Shown here piece after piece: positions 25,231 to 34,992 of a stretch of DNA of 64,000 nt. The notes under the pieces are model-generated. The model did not search any database, had not been told where the DNA came from, and saw nothing but the letters and a program-made list of their open reading frames with translations. Position numbers and translations under genes: made by a program. Position 1 is the first letter of the stretch, and each line of letters opens with the position of its first letter. Source of the stretch: Natrinema salinisoli (GTDB lineage: Archaea; Halobacteriota; Halobacteria; Halobacteriales; Natrialbaceae); contig NZ_CP084469.1 in NCBI RefSeq assembly GCF_020405205.1, forward strand, positions 2,976,001 to 3,040,000, given 5' to 3'.

Positions 25231-26607
25231 TCAGGCGTCGGCCTTCGCCTCGGCCAGCGCCTCGTACATGTCCTCGGCGAGCGTCTCGGCGCGGTCGGCG
25301 TCGCGGGCCTCGGCGTAGATCCGGACGAGCGGTTCGGTCCCGGAGGGGCGGGCAAGCACCCACGCGTCGCCGTAGTCTAGCCGGTAGCCGTCTCGAGTGT
25401 TGAGTTCCGCGTCGGCGGCCTGTGCCTGGTTGGCCGCGGCGTCGAGCATCGCGTCGCGTTCGGCCGTCGACTCGTACTCGATGTTGCGTCGGACGTTGAC
25501 GTAGCCGTCGTAGGGGGAGACGATCTCGCTGACGGGGCGTTCGGCCACTAGCTCGAGGAAGCGCGCGGCCGTGAAGGCCCCGTCTCGCGAGAGCCGATAG
25601 TCGGGGAAGAAGATCCCGCCGTTGCCCTCGCCCGCGACCGGCACCCGTTCGCCGTTGGCCTCGAGTTCCTCGATGCGGGTGATGATGTTCGTCGAGCCAA
25701 TCGGGGTGAGCTCGAGTTCGGCCCCGACCTCGTTCACGACGTCGACGAGGCGCTGGGAGACGTTGACCGCGGAGACGGTGGTGTCGCCGGCCTCGAGTTC
25801 GGCGGCCGCGAGCGCGGCGAGGGTGGCGTCGCCCTCGACGTACTCGCCGTGCTCGTCGAAGAAGATGGCGCGATCGGCGTCGCCGTCGTGGGCGATGCCG
25901 ACGTCGGCGTCAGTGGCCCGGACGAGCCGGCCGAGATCGGTGAGGTTGTCCGGGATCGGCTCGGGATCGCGGCCGGGGAAGTGGCCGTCCGGCTGGGCGT
26001 TGACCGTCACGACGCGACAGCCGAGTTCGCGGAAGAACTCGGGGCTGGTCAGCGATCCCGCGCCGTGGCCCGGATCGAGCGCGACGGTGAGATCGGCGTC
26101 GGCGATCGTCTCATGATCCGCAGCCGCGAGCAGGTCGTCGACGTACTCACGTCCCACGCCGTCGATCTCGTGGACGCGACCGGTCTCGTCCCAGGGAGCG
26201 ACGGTGAACGACTCCGCGAGCAGGGTCTCCTCGATCGCCTCGAGGTCGGCGACCGCGAGCTCGACGCCGTCGCTCCCGACGAGTTTGACGCCGTTGTACG
26301 GCGGCGGGTTGTGCGACGCCGTGATCACCATCACGGGGACCCCTTCCCGTTCGGCGTAGGCCTGTGCTCCCGGCGTGGGGACGATCCCGAGGCGGTCGAC
26401 GTCGGTTCCCGTACTCGCCAGCCCGCTGGCGGCCGCGTCGGCCAGCATGCGTCCCGTATGGCGCGTGTCGCGGGCGATGGCGACCCGATCCCCACCGTCG
26501 CCGTCCCCCCAGGTCGTCCCCGCCGCTTTCGCGACGCGCAGGACGAACGCGGGCGTCAACTCCTCGTTGGCGACGCCTCGGGTCCCACTCGATCCGAAGA
26601 CTTGCAT
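25231..26607 (-). CDS. glmM: Phosphohexomutase (phosphoglucosamine / phosphomannomutase type)
   Basis: The 458-residue alpha-D-phosphohexomutase moves phosphate between C6 and C1 of a sugar. It has the phosphoserine loop VITASHNPPPYNG, the metal loop GIAHDGDADR, the sugar-recognition GEGNGGIFF and the phosphate-binding RPSGTEPLVRIYAEA. All four domains are present. Haloarchaea carry several paralogues, so glmM is the closest label by overall pattern, but phosphoglucomutase or phosphomannomutase activity is possible. The product would feed nucleotide-sugar and glycan synthesis. Confidence 0.88.
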   Translation of the reverse strand: MQVFGSSGTRGVANEELTPAFVLRVAKAAGTTWGDGDGGDRVAIARDTRHTGRMLADAAASGLASTGTDVDRLGIVPTPGAQAYAEREGVPVMVITASHNPPPYNGVKLVGSDGVELAVADLEAIEETLLAESFTVAPWDETGRVHEIDGVGREYVDDLLAAADHETIADADLTVALDPGHGAGSLTSPEFFRELGCRVVTVNAQPDGHFPGRDPEPIPDNLTDLGRLVRATDADVGIAHDGDADRAIFFDEHGEYVEGDATLAALAAAELEAGDTTVSAVNVSQRLVDVVNEVGAELELTPIGSTNIITRIEELEANGERVPVAGEGNGGIFFPDYRLSRDGAFTAARFLELVAERPVSEIVSPYDGYVNVRRNIEYESTAERDAMLDAAANQAQAADAELNTRDGYRLDYGDAWVLARPSGTEPLVRIYAEARDADRAETLAEDMYEALAEAKADA

Positions 26608-26710
26608 TACCGGCTAGTCTGACCGGCCTCCTCAAAGGGATTCCGCAAACCGATTCGACCACAGCCGCCGCGGACGGAACGTTTTCGGCCCGTCCCCGCG
26701 ACGGTCCCGT

Positions 26711-27577
26711 ATGGACTCGATCGAAGAGAAACGCGTCTACGGCGATCGCGGCGGGGCGATCACCGCCTACATCGCGAGCGGAATCGGCATCGTCCGCGTC
26801 CGCGTGGCCGGCGATTCCGTCGGCGAATTCGGCCTCTGCGAGCGGTGTGACGCGCGAGACATTGCGGCGACCCGCGACGGCGTCGCCGTCGCGACCGACG
26901 AGGACGTTCGGCTACTCGAACTCGAGGACGGAGCCGACGCCGACGAACGGACCGACGAGACGTTCGTCGAGACGGACTTCGGCCCGGCGGTCGCGGTCGG
27001 CTACGACGGCGGCGAGCTGATCGCGGCCGGCCCGGACGGCCGCGTGGCGTCTCGACCGGCCGGCGCCGACGAGTGGACGACGCTCGAGGACGAGGTCGGT
27101 GGACCGGTGCGAGCGATCGACGGCGATCTCGTCGGGACCGACAACGGCGTCTACCGCGTTCACGACGGCGGGCTCGACCACGCCGGGCTGACGGACGTCC
27201 GGGACGTCTCGGCCGCCGGCGTCCCGCTCGCCGCCACCGCCGACGGACTCTACAAGCTCGGCAACGGCTGGATGGAGATCCGCGAGGGGTCGTTCGACGT
27301 CGTCGCGGCGGATCCGCGTTCGGAACCCGGCCAGCTCGAGCGCGCACACGCGGTCGCGGACCGGGTCTTCTACGAGTACGCCGCGACTGACGACGAGTGG
27401 CACGAGAGCGGGCGCTCGAGCGACCGGATCGTCGGCTTCGGCTACGGCGAAACGGTGTACGCCATCACGGTCGGCGGCGTGTTCCGGACGGCGACGGACG
27501 GGACGTGGCGAAAACGAGCGCTCGGCGTCACCGACGTAACGGGCCTCGCCGTGCCGCTCTACGCGGCCGACCGCTGA
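26711..27577 (+). CDS. HVO_0234 family beta-propeller protein
   Basis: The 288-residue protein begins MDSIEEKRVYGDRGG and consists of repeated beta-strand blocks such as LIAAGPDGRVASRP, LVGTDNGVYRVHDGGL and VYAITVGGVFRTATDGTW, typical of propeller blades. It matches the haloarchaeal HVO_0234-type family. No signal peptide is seen, so it should be cytoplasmic. Its partner or ligand is unknown. It is divergent from the phosphohexomutase gene. Confidence 0.82.
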   Translation: MDSIEEKRVYGDRGGAITAYIASGIGIVRVRVAGDSVGEFGLCERCDARDIAATRDGVAVATDEDVRLLELEDGADADERTDETFVETDFGPAVAVGYDGGELIAAGPDGRVASRPAGADEWTTLEDEVGGPVRAIDGDLVGTDNGVYRVHDGGLDHAGLTDVRDVSAAGVPLAATADGLYKLGNGWMEIREGSFDVVAADPRSEPGQLERAHAVADRVFYEYAATDDEWHESGRSSDRIVGFGYGETVYAITVGGVFRTATDGTWRKRALGVTDVTGLAVPLYAADR

Positions 27578-27732
27578 TGCTGCGTGCCCGGACCCGAGCA
27601 CTCGTTTAAGTGCTTCTGGTCACAAGGTGAAGCTACGAAGGGCTTTTGCGGACGGTACTACCGGACGTGGAGCGGCCGGTTTCTCGGTTCGAGAACGAAA
27701 ACTGGTTTACCCCCCGGGCTGTCCCACCGACT

Positions 27733-28590
27733 ATGATCGTTAGCGGATCCACGTCGCAGACGCTCGCCGCAGCGCTCGCACGCGAACTCGCGGAACCGCT
27801 CGCTGCGGTCGAGTACGACCGATTCCCCGACGGCGAACTGCTGGCAGCCGTCCCCGGCGTGGCCGAGGCCGAGCCGGATCGAGCGGTGATCGTCGCGTCG
27901 ACGCTCTCGAGCGACGCCCACCTCGAGGTACTCCAGTTACAGGACGCCGTCCGGGAGGCCGGCGTCGGGGAAGTCGTCACCGTCTTGCCCTACATGGGAT
28001 ACGGCCGACAGGACGCCGCGTTCGAACCGGGACATCCCGTTTCCGCGCGGGCGATCGCACGCGCGATTTCGACGGGCGCGGACCGCGTGGTGACGGTCAA
28101 TCCCCACGAGCGTGCGGTCTGCGAGTTCTTCGAGCCGACCGCGACCGCGGTCGACGCCGCGGGTCGACTGGCCGAGCCGCTCCCCGACGACCTCGCGGAT
28201 CCGGTCTTCCTCTCTCCCGACGCGGGTGCCGTCGAGCTCGCGGAAACGGTCCGGGACACCTACGGCGCGGGCGAGACCGACTACTTCGAAAAAACGCGCC
28301 ACTCCGGTACTGAGGTAGAGATCTCGCCCAGCGACGTCGACGTCGCCGGCCGCGACGTGGTCGTCGTCGACGACATCATCGCGACGGGATCCACCATGAG
28401 CGAAGCGGTCGCCGTGTTGCAGGAGCGAGACGTCGGCCGCGTCTTCGTCACCTGCGTCCATCCGCTGCTCGCGCGCGACGCCGTCACGAAGCTCTCGCGG
28501 GCCGGCGTCGAGGCGATCTACGGCACCGACACCATCGAGCGCGGTGTCGAGACGATTTCAGTCGCCCCGACGCTCGCAACAAACCTGTAA
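27733..28590 (+). CDS. prs: Ribose-phosphate pyrophosphokinase (PRPP synthetase)
   Basis: The 285-residue enzyme makes PRPP from ribose 5-phosphate and ATP for nucleotide, histidine and tryptophan synthesis. Visible motifs are FPDGELLAAVPGVAE, the ATP/metal-loop PYMGYGRQD, the HERAVCEFF metal site, and the PRPP loop VVVVDDIIATGSTMSEA. It is shorter than bacterial Prs, as usual for class III archaeal enzymes. The ATG at 27733 has a GTTTAC element about 27 bases upstream. The hisI product pathway and upp in this window depend on PRPP. Confidence 0.95.
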   Translation: MIVSGSTSQTLAAALARELAEPLAAVEYDRFPDGELLAAVPGVAEAEPDRAVIVASTLSSDAHLEVLQLQDAVREAGVGEVVTVLPYMGYGRQDAAFEPGHPVSARAIARAISTGADRVVTVNPHERAVCEFFEPTATAVDAAGRLAEPLPDDLADPVFLSPDAGAVELAETVRDTYGAGETDYFEKTRHSGTEVEISPSDVDVAGRDVVVVDDIIATGSTMSEAVAVLQERDVGRVFVTCVHPLLARDAVTKLSRAGVEAIYGTDTIERGVETISVAPTLATNL

Positions 28591-28712
28591 CTAAACGATT
28601 AAGTAGTGGCCAGACATCGTGTTTAGTTGGTAGCGCGTGGCACGAGACGGTCTCGGCCGCGACGAACGCGAATCGGAATCGGAGCGATTGCGGAAACGGA
28701 CTAATCGACCAG

Positions 28713-29252
28713 ATGCACGGAATCGTCCACAAGACCCTCAAGGAGTACGTCGTCGACCGAACCGACGACGGCACCTGGGATACGATCGTCGAGCGATCCG
28801 ACCTCGAGCCGAAACTGTACCTCCCCGTCTCCCACTACGACGACGCGGAGATCGACGCGATCCTCGAGACGCTCTCGACGATGGCGACCCAAGACAGACG
28901 CGCGATCGAACGGGATTTCGGCAAGACGCTCGCTCCCGAACTACTCTCGACGTTCAGTGCCCACGTCCGCGGCGACTGGGACGTCGACGAGCTCCTCGGC
29001 GGACTCGAGGACGTTTACGACGACATCGATAGCGCGACCGAGGAGACGTCGCTTCCGGCGATATCCTGTACGCTGGAGTCCGATCACGCGGTCGTCACGT
29101 ACGACACCCACCGCGACCAGCAGTATTGCGGGCTGGCCCACGGGGTCCTCGAAGGCGTGATCGCCGCGTTCGACGGCGACGCACCCGTCACGAAAACGGC
29201 CTGCGCCGACGACGGTGCCGAGCGCTGTGAGTTCCGCGTCGACCTCGAGTAA
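28713..29252 (+). CDS. H-NOX (HNOB)-like protein lacking the usual heme histidine
   Basis: The 179-residue protein starts MHGIVHKTLKEYVVDR, the typical beginning of heme-NO-binding domains. It keeps a Y-x-[ST]-x-R element as YDTHR (130-134). The proximal heme histidine expected near residue 102 is absent: the stretch LLGGLEDVYDDID (94-106) holds Asp/Tyr there and no His occurs between 85 and 124. The tail (TACADDGAERCEFRVDLE) looks like V4R-type endings. It may be a heme-free or redox sensor derived from the H-NOX fold. It is downstream of prs with 122 bases between. Confidence 0.78.
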   Translation: MHGIVHKTLKEYVVDRTDDGTWDTIVERSDLEPKLYLPVSHYDDAEIDAILETLSTMATQDRRAIERDFGKTLAPELLSTFSAHVRGDWDVDELLGGLEDVYDDIDSATEETSLPAISCTLESDHAVVTYDTHRDQQYCGLAHGVLEGVIAAFDGDAPVTKTACADDGAERCEFRVDLE

Positions 29253-29333
29253 GCCGGCGAAACGACCGTCGCCGTCGATTTCTGTGTAATGCACCAGGTA
29301 GCCGACCGAAAGACGTGTCGGAGCCCGTGACCG

Positions 29334-31433
29334 TCAGCGGCGCCGAGCGAGCAGTGTGACTGCGAGCGCCGTCACGAAGGCGACGAGTGCAGCCGGAATA
29401 CCGAATCCGGGTACTTCGTCGATCTCCGCGGCCGGGCCGCCGCCGACGCTGACGACCGCGGTCCGGTCGCCGACGGCCACCTCGTACCGGCCGTCCTCGT
29501 CGAACCGGAGTTCGGCATCGACCGTCGTCGTCTCGCCGGGCCGGAGCGCCACCGAACGGTTGGCGACGGTGCCGTCCACCGTCCGGAACTCGAGGACGGC
29601 CGCCGCCGGCCGATCATCGGCGGCTTCGACCGTCGCGGTCGCCGTTACCGGTTCGCCGGCTCCGATACTGTCGGGCGCGACCTGCAGGTCGGTGACGGTC
29701 ACGCTCGCGGACGAACGGACGACCACCGTGAGCCGATCCGAGCCGACGCGAATATCGTACTCGCCGGGATCGGACGGCGTCCACGAGAGGGCGTGACTCG
29801 TCTCCTCGCCCGGTGGGAGGGTCCCCCGCCGGTGGTCGACCACCCGTCCGTCGACCTCCAGGGTCGCGTCGTAGGTTCCCTCGCGATCGCCGGCGTTCGT
29901 GACAGTGCTCGGAATCGTCACCGATTCGCCGGCCGGGACCGCGATGACGTCAGGATCTCCGTCGGTACCGCCGGTCTCCGCGGCCGTCCAGCGCGGCCAC
30001 TCCTGTTTCCCGACCTCGATCGGATCGGACCCCAGTCCGTACTCGAAAGCGGCGACCTCCTGATCGAAGGCAGTCCGGTGTTGGCTCCGGCTCCACATCT
30101 CCGGCGTCGACTCCGTTTGCGTGTACTGTTCGGCCACGTGACGGACCTTCGCACCGCCGTTGTCCTCGATCGAACCCAGGAAGTCCGCCTCGGTCACCGT
30201 CCCGTCCTGGGCGTTCAGCGTCCGGAACACGTCCTCGAGCGTGCGATCGCCGCCCGTCGCGAGCCGGAGCTGGCGGTCGATCTCGCCGTAGGCGAGCGCC
30301 CCTTTCGTGTACGGGGTGTTCGAATCGTCCCACGTCGAAGGATCGGAGAGCACTGCGTCGGCGTAGGACGATCGCTCACCCCGCTCGAGGAGGCCGCTGA
30401 AGTCGTTGAAATCGGTACGGCCGCTCTCGAGGGCGAGCAGGCCCGCGTAGTAGTCGGCCTGTCCCTCGACGACCCACTTCGTCTCGGAGGCGGTGTTGTC
30501 GCTCCTGCCGGAAAACCGCTGCCGAACGTGGATGTACTCGTGGAGCCACACCGGGTTCGGCTCGTCGAGCGTGGCGTCGTCGACGACCCACGCGTCCGAC
30601 GCTCCGTACTGGATGCCACGCTTCGACCCCCAGTCGATATCGCTCGGCACTGCGACCATGAAGACCTCGTCCCGCCGCGATCCCACGTCGAGTCGCTCGC
30701 GAGCGTCCGCGAGGGCATCGAGGATCGCCTCCGGCGATTCCTCGAGGTCCGCGGCCTCGGGAACGACCAGTCTGATCCGTCCGCCGTCGACGGCTCGTTC
30801 GTGTTCCGTCACCTCGCCGAAGAAGGCGATGTCGCCGCCGGTCGCCCCCGGTCCGTCGACGCGCGCCGACCGGTCGAGGCCGACCGACTCGGTTCCTCGC
30901 ACCGAGATCCCCACGTCGGGGACCGGCACGATACCCCACTCGCCGGTATCGATGAACGTGTAGCCGTCGCTCGACGAATCCACCGCTCGCTGGGTGCCGC
31001 CACCCCGTCGATCGGCCGGCATCGTGTACCGAATCGTCGGCGCGTCGGTGTCCTCGGTCCATTCGAACGTCCGATCGCCGGTCCGCTCGAATCCGGTCAT
31101 CGACTCGACGGTCGCATCCCGTTCGAGTTCGATCTCGAGTTCCGTCACCGAATCGGGCACGTGGACCGTCAGTTCCGCCTCGAACACGTCGGGGTCGTCC
31201 GGCCGATGTCGAAGGACCGTCTCCCGAAGAACGACGTCCTCGGAGCCGCTGGTCGCCGCCGATCCGGCACTCGTCCCGACCGACGCGAGCGACTCACTCG
31301 CCTCGGGAACGGCGCTCGAGTCGGCAGTGACTGGCGACGCAGTCGCCTGTGCCGGCTCGATCGCACCGACGCCAGCTGGCAGACTTCCGACGAGCAAGAC
31401 GACGAACGCGAGGACGGCGACCCGAGAGTTCAC
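29334..31433 (-). CDS. Secreted gluzincin-like metallopeptidase with PGF-CTERM anchor
   Basis: The 699-residue protein has a Sec signal (VAVLAFVVLLVGSLPAG) and a low-complexity linker. A peptidase domain follows with the zinc motif HEYIH (298-302) and a downstream Glu in WVVEGQADYYA (Glu323), the gluzincin arrangement of M1-like and related families. Two Ig/CARDB-like beta domains follow (about 470-570 and 575-660). The C-terminus is PGF, a hydrophobic helix and three Arg, the signal processed by archaeosortase A. It should be anchored at the cell surface. Its substrate is unknown. Confidence 0.87.
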   Translation of the reverse strand: MNSRVAVLAFVVLLVGSLPAGVGAIEPAQATASPVTADSSAVPEASESLASVGTSAGSAATSGSEDVVLRETVLRHRPDDPDVFEAELTVHVPDSVTELEIELERDATVESMTGFERTGDRTFEWTEDTDAPTIRYTMPADRRGGGTQRAVDSSSDGYTFIDTGEWGIVPVPDVGISVRGTESVGLDRSARVDGPGATGGDIAFFGEVTEHERAVDGGRIRLVVPEAADLEESPEAILDALADARERLDVGSRRDEVFMVAVPSDIDWGSKRGIQYGASDAWVVDDATLDEPNPVWLHEYIHVRQRFSGRSDNTASETKWVVEGQADYYAGLLALESGRTDFNDFSGLLERGERSSYADAVLSDPSTWDDSNTPYTKGALAYGEIDRQLRLATGGDRTLEDVFRTLNAQDGTVTEADFLGSIEDNGGAKVRHVAEQYTQTESTPEMWSRSQHRTAFDQEVAAFEYGLGSDPIEVGKQEWPRWTAAETGGTDGDPDVIAVPAGESVTIPSTVTNAGDREGTYDATLEVDGRVVDHRRGTLPPGEETSHALSWTPSDPGEYDIRVGSDRLTVVVRSSASVTVTDLQVAPDSIGAGEPVTATATVEAADDRPAAAVLEFRTVDGTVANRSVALRPGETTTVDAELRFDEDGRYEVAVGDRTAVVSVGGGPAAEIDEVPGFGIPAALVAFVTALAVTLLARRR

Positions 31434-31547
31434 TACTCATAGCTGGTAAGTCAGCGGCCAAGACGTTTGTGGCAGCGCTACTATCACGTCTCGCTGAAAC
31501 AAGCGCGGACGGAGCGAAACGAATCGAAAAACGAACCGGAGTCGGCG

Positions 31548-31592
31548 CTAGTCCGACGCTTCCGCAGCCGCCAGCGGCTCGATCGCGATCTC
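31548..31592 (-). repeat. Duplicated copy of the ileS 3' end (distal copy)
   Basis: 31552-31592 matches the ileS tail at 31697-31737 in 39 of 41 bases. On the minus strand it encodes the same EIAIEPLAAAEASD ending and then its own TAG at 31548-31550. It lies 145 bases from the functional copy. The spacer holds a 7-bp hairpin (GGGTCGC at 31615-31621 with GCGACCC at 31633-31639). Confidence 0.85.
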
Positions 31593-31692
31593 TGCATCCA
31601 CCTTTTTTCCGTTCGGGTCGCTCACGGTGTTCGCGACCCCTCACGCAAAAAATCTGGACCAAAAAACTCCGCCTCGCTCCGCTCGGCGGCGA

Positions 31693-34600
31693 CTAATCCG
31701 ACGCTTCCGCAGCTGCAAGCGGCTCGATCGCGATCTCCATCGTCACGCCGTCGACCTCCCACTCCTTGCGGTGGCCGTCCTCGACGGCACGGCGCTCGTC
31801 GGCGCGAACCTCCTCGCTGATCAGGTCCTCGTGATCCGCGACGAGGTCGGCGATCCGCTCGTCGTCGATCCCGAACTCGAGCGCGATCCGCTCCTCGACG
31901 TCGAGCTCGAGGTCCTTGCGCATCTCCTGGACGCGGCGGATGACCTCGCGGGCGTAGCCCTCGCTCTCGATGTCGTCGGTCAGCGAGGCGTCGACGTAGG
32001 CCACGCCGCGGTCGTCGGCGTCGATCCCGAAGGCGGTGCCGGCGACGCTGTCGGGCGTCTGGGTGACGAAGGAGACCATCTCGTCGGTGATCTCCTCGCC
32101 GTCTTCGAGGACGTCGTCGACGGCGTCTTCGATCGCCTCGAGGCTCGGCTCGTCGATGCGGGCCTCGTTGAGCGCGTTCATGACCTGCCCGGCGCGGTCG
32201 CCGAAGGCCGGGCCCAGTTCGCTCATGTCCGCTTCGGCGCTGTACTGGAGCTCCTCCCAGCGGTCCTCGGGCGAGACCAGTTCGATCTCGCGGGCGTTGA
32301 GCCGATCTTCGAGCAGTTCGGTGTGTCGTTCGACGGCGTCGACGACCCGTCCGTCGTCCGCCGCGACGACGACGCGCGGAACGGGCCAGCGCAGCTTGCG
32401 GCCGGCCTGCTGGCGGGCGTTCGCGCCGGCTTCCTCGATCGCGCGGAGGAGCGAGACGTCGACCTCGAGCTGGTCGTCCTCGAAGTACTCGTCGACCGCG
32501 GGCCAGTCTTCCATGTGGACGGTGTCGAACCCGTCGTCGCCGGTCAGCGTGCCGTAGATCTGCTCGCTGATGAACGGCGCGTACGGCGCGAGCAGCGCGA
32601 CGCTCTCGCGGAGCACGCGGTAGATCGTCGCGTAGGCGGCCGTTTTCGAATCGCTGTCCTCCTCGGCCCACATGCGCTCGCGGACCGCCTGCACGTAGAA
32701 CCGGGAGACGTCCTCGACGACGAATTCGATCAGCGCGTCGAGCGCCCGGTCCTGTCTGCGGTCCTCGAAGGCCTCGGTCATCTCGGCCTTCGTGGACTGC
32801 AAGCGGGCGAGGACCCACTCGTCGATCAGTTCGAGGTCGTCGTCCACGTCCTCGAGCGTGGTTTCCTGCGGATCGAACTCGTCCAGGCGCATGTACGGCA
32901 GCGGGAACCGGAAGACGTTCCACAGCGTCCGAAGGTGGTTCTCCATCGTCTGCATCCCGTCCCAGTCGAAGCGCATGTCCTCGCCCTGCGGGTTGTTCGA
33001 GAGGAGGAACATGCGCATGACGTCCCGCCCGTGGCGATCGATCGCCTCGTGGGGATCGATCAGGATGTCCTTGGACTTGCTCATCGCGCGGCCATCGGGC
33101 ATCAGCGCGTGGCCGTGCATCAGGACCTCCTGATACGGGCTCTCGCCGAGCGCGGCGGTGCCCATCCCCAGCTGGGACCAGAACCAGCCCCGGGTCTGGT
33201 CGTGGGCCTCGAGGATGAAGTCCGCGGGCCAGAGTTCGTCGAACCGGCTGTCGTCCGAGGGGTAGTCCAGCGTGCCCCACGACGCGACCGAGGAGTCGAG
33301 CCAGACGTCGAACACGTCGGGGACGCGAGTGTACGTGGTGCCGTCCTCAGTGATCGTCAAGTCGTCGACCGTGTCCTTGTGGAGGTCGACATCGTCGGGG
33401 TCGACGTCCTGATCGACGCGCTCGGCGAGTTCCTCGCGGTCGCCGATGACGATCCGATCCTCGTCGTCGTCTCGGTCTTCCGCGGTCCAGACCGGAAGCG
33501 GGATACCCCAGTAGCGCTGGCGGGAGACGTTCCAGTCCGGAGCCTCCTCGACGAAGTCACGGAACCGGTTGTCGCGGGCCCACTCGGGGTGCCACTCGCT
33601 GTCTTCGATATTGTCGAGGAGGTCGTCTTTGATGTCCGTGATCGTGATGAACCACTGGTCGGTGACGATCTGGAGGATCCCCGTGTCACAGCGCCAGCAG
33701 TGGCCGTAACTGTGGTTGACGGTGCCGGAGGCGAGCAGCGCACCGTTGTCCTCGAGGTCGGCCATGATTTCGTCGTCGGCCTCTTTGACGAACTGACCCT
33801 CGTACTTGCCCGCTTCCGCGGTGTAGACGCCGTCGCCGCCGACGGGACAGAAGATCGGGAAGCCGAGTTCGCGACCGCGCTCGAAGTCCACCTCACCGTG
33901 CCCGGGTGCGGAGTGGACGAGCCCGGTACCGTCGCCGTGGGTATCGACGTAGTCGGCGGCGTAGACCTCGAACGCGCCCTCGGCGTCGACGTGGTCGGGC
34001 ACCTCCTCGCTGAGCGGATGCTCGTAGGACCAACCGAGCAGTTCCTCGCCGGATAACTCCTCGACGACCTCGTAGTCGTCGTAGCGGCCTTCTTTCAGGA
34101 CCTCCTCGTGTTTCGCCTCGGCGACGTAGAGGAGTTCCTCCTCGCCGTCCTTCTCCGCGCGCACGCCGACGTAGTCCCCGTCCTCGTCGACGGCGACGAA
34201 GGTGTTCGCCGGGACCGTCCACGGCGTCGTCGTCCAGATGACGATCGAGCCCTCGCGGTCCTCGAGATCGAATTTGACGTAGATCGACGGATCCTCGACG
34301 TCCTCGTACTCGACCTCGTTGTTCGCGATCGCGGTTTCACAGCGCGGACACTGGGAAATCGAGCGGTGCCCCTTCTCGACCAGGCCACGGTCCGCGGCCT
34401 TCGAGAAGCCCCACCAGGCGGCCTCCATGTACTCCGGCTCGACCGTCCGGTAGGGATCGTCCCAGTCCATCCAGACGCCGAAGTCCTGGAAGTCCTCCTG
34501 CAGCCCCTCGAGTTGCTCGTTGGCGTAGTCCTTGCACTCCTGAATGAAGTTCTCCTCGCCGAACTCCTCGATGTCCTGTTTGTTCTCGAAGCCCAGGCGT

Positions 34601-34899
34601 TCCTCGACGCGGGTCTCGATCGGGAGCCCGTGCATGTCGTAGCCCGGGCGATCCGTCACGTCGTACCCCTGCATCCGAAGGAAGCGGAGGTAGACGTCCT
34701 TCAGCGACTTGTTCCAGGTGGTCCCCATGTGCGCCGATCCCGACGTGTACGGCGGGCCGTCGACGAAGAAGTAGGACTCGCCGTCCGATCGGTGCTCGAC
34801 CGTCTGCTCGTAGGCGTCGACGTCGTCCCAGTACTCGAAGACCCGCTGCTCGAGTTCGTGTGGGTCGTACTGGTCGTCGACCTCGTCGAACCTGCTCAT
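31693..34899 (-). CDS. ileS: Isoleucyl-tRNA synthetase
   Basis: The 1068-residue class I synthetase charges tRNA-Ile. The HIGH motif appears as HMGT (57-60), the KMSKS loop as AMSKSKDI (about 602-609), and the CP1 editing region includes TTTPWTVPANT and RVPDVFDVWLDSSVASW. A zinc-binding CPRCETAI segment and a C-terminal anticodon-binding region are present. Length is normal for archaeal IleRS. The gene end is duplicated just downstream. Confidence 0.98.
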   Translation of the reverse strand: MSRFDEVDDQYDPHELEQRVFEYWDDVDAYEQTVEHRSDGESYFFVDGPPYTSGSAHMGTTWNKSLKDVYLRFLRMQGYDVTDRPGYDMHGLPIETRVEERLGFENKQDIEEFGEENFIQECKDYANEQLEGLQEDFQDFGVWMDWDDPYRTVEPEYMEAAWWGFSKAADRGLVEKGHRSISQCPRCETAIANNEVEYEDVEDPSIYVKFDLEDREGSIVIWTTTPWTVPANTFVAVDEDGDYVGVRAEKDGEEELLYVAEAKHEEVLKEGRYDDYEVVEELSGEELLGWSYEHPLSEEVPDHVDAEGAFEVYAADYVDTHGDGTGLVHSAPGHGEVDFERGRELGFPIFCPVGGDGVYTAEAGKYEGQFVKEADDEIMADLEDNGALLASGTVNHSYGHCWRCDTGILQIVTDQWFITITDIKDDLLDNIEDSEWHPEWARDNRFRDFVEEAPDWNVSRQRYWGIPLPVWTAEDRDDDEDRIVIGDREELAERVDQDVDPDDVDLHKDTVDDLTITEDGTTYTRVPDVFDVWLDSSVASWGTLDYPSDDSRFDELWPADFILEAHDQTRGWFWSQLGMGTAALGESPYQEVLMHGHALMPDGRAMSKSKDILIDPHEAIDRHGRDVMRMFLLSNNPQGEDMRFDWDGMQTMENHLRTLWNVFRFPLPYMRLDEFDPQETTLEDVDDDLELIDEWVLARLQSTKAEMTEAFEDRRQDRALDALIEFVVEDVSRFYVQAVRERMWAEEDSDSKTAAYATIYRVLRESVALLAPYAPFISEQIYGTLTGDDGFDTVHMEDWPAVDEYFEDDQLEVDVSLLRAIEEAGANARQQAGRKLRWPVPRVVVAADDGRVVDAVERHTELLEDRLNAREIELVSPEDRWEELQYSAEADMSELGPAFGDRAGQVMNALNEARIDEPSLEAIEDAVDDVLEDGEEITDEMVSFVTQTPDSVAGTAFGIDADDRGVAYVDASLTDDIESEGYAREVIRRVQEMRKDLELDVEERIALEFGIDDERIADLVADHEDLISEEVRADERRAVEDGHRKEWEVDGVTMEIAIEPLAAAEASD

Positions 34900-34992
34900 A
34901 CGCGACCTAATCGCCTCCGAGAGTAAAGAGGAATCGATATCGCGGATCTCTCCGGCCCGATTGCTCGAGAGAACCGGTCGGGATCGCGGCGT

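Noticed and set aside
31627-34056. About 810-codon open frame antisense to ileS
   Set aside because: Fully inside ileS and composed of mirror-image codon bias; it has no domain and no promoter-like start.
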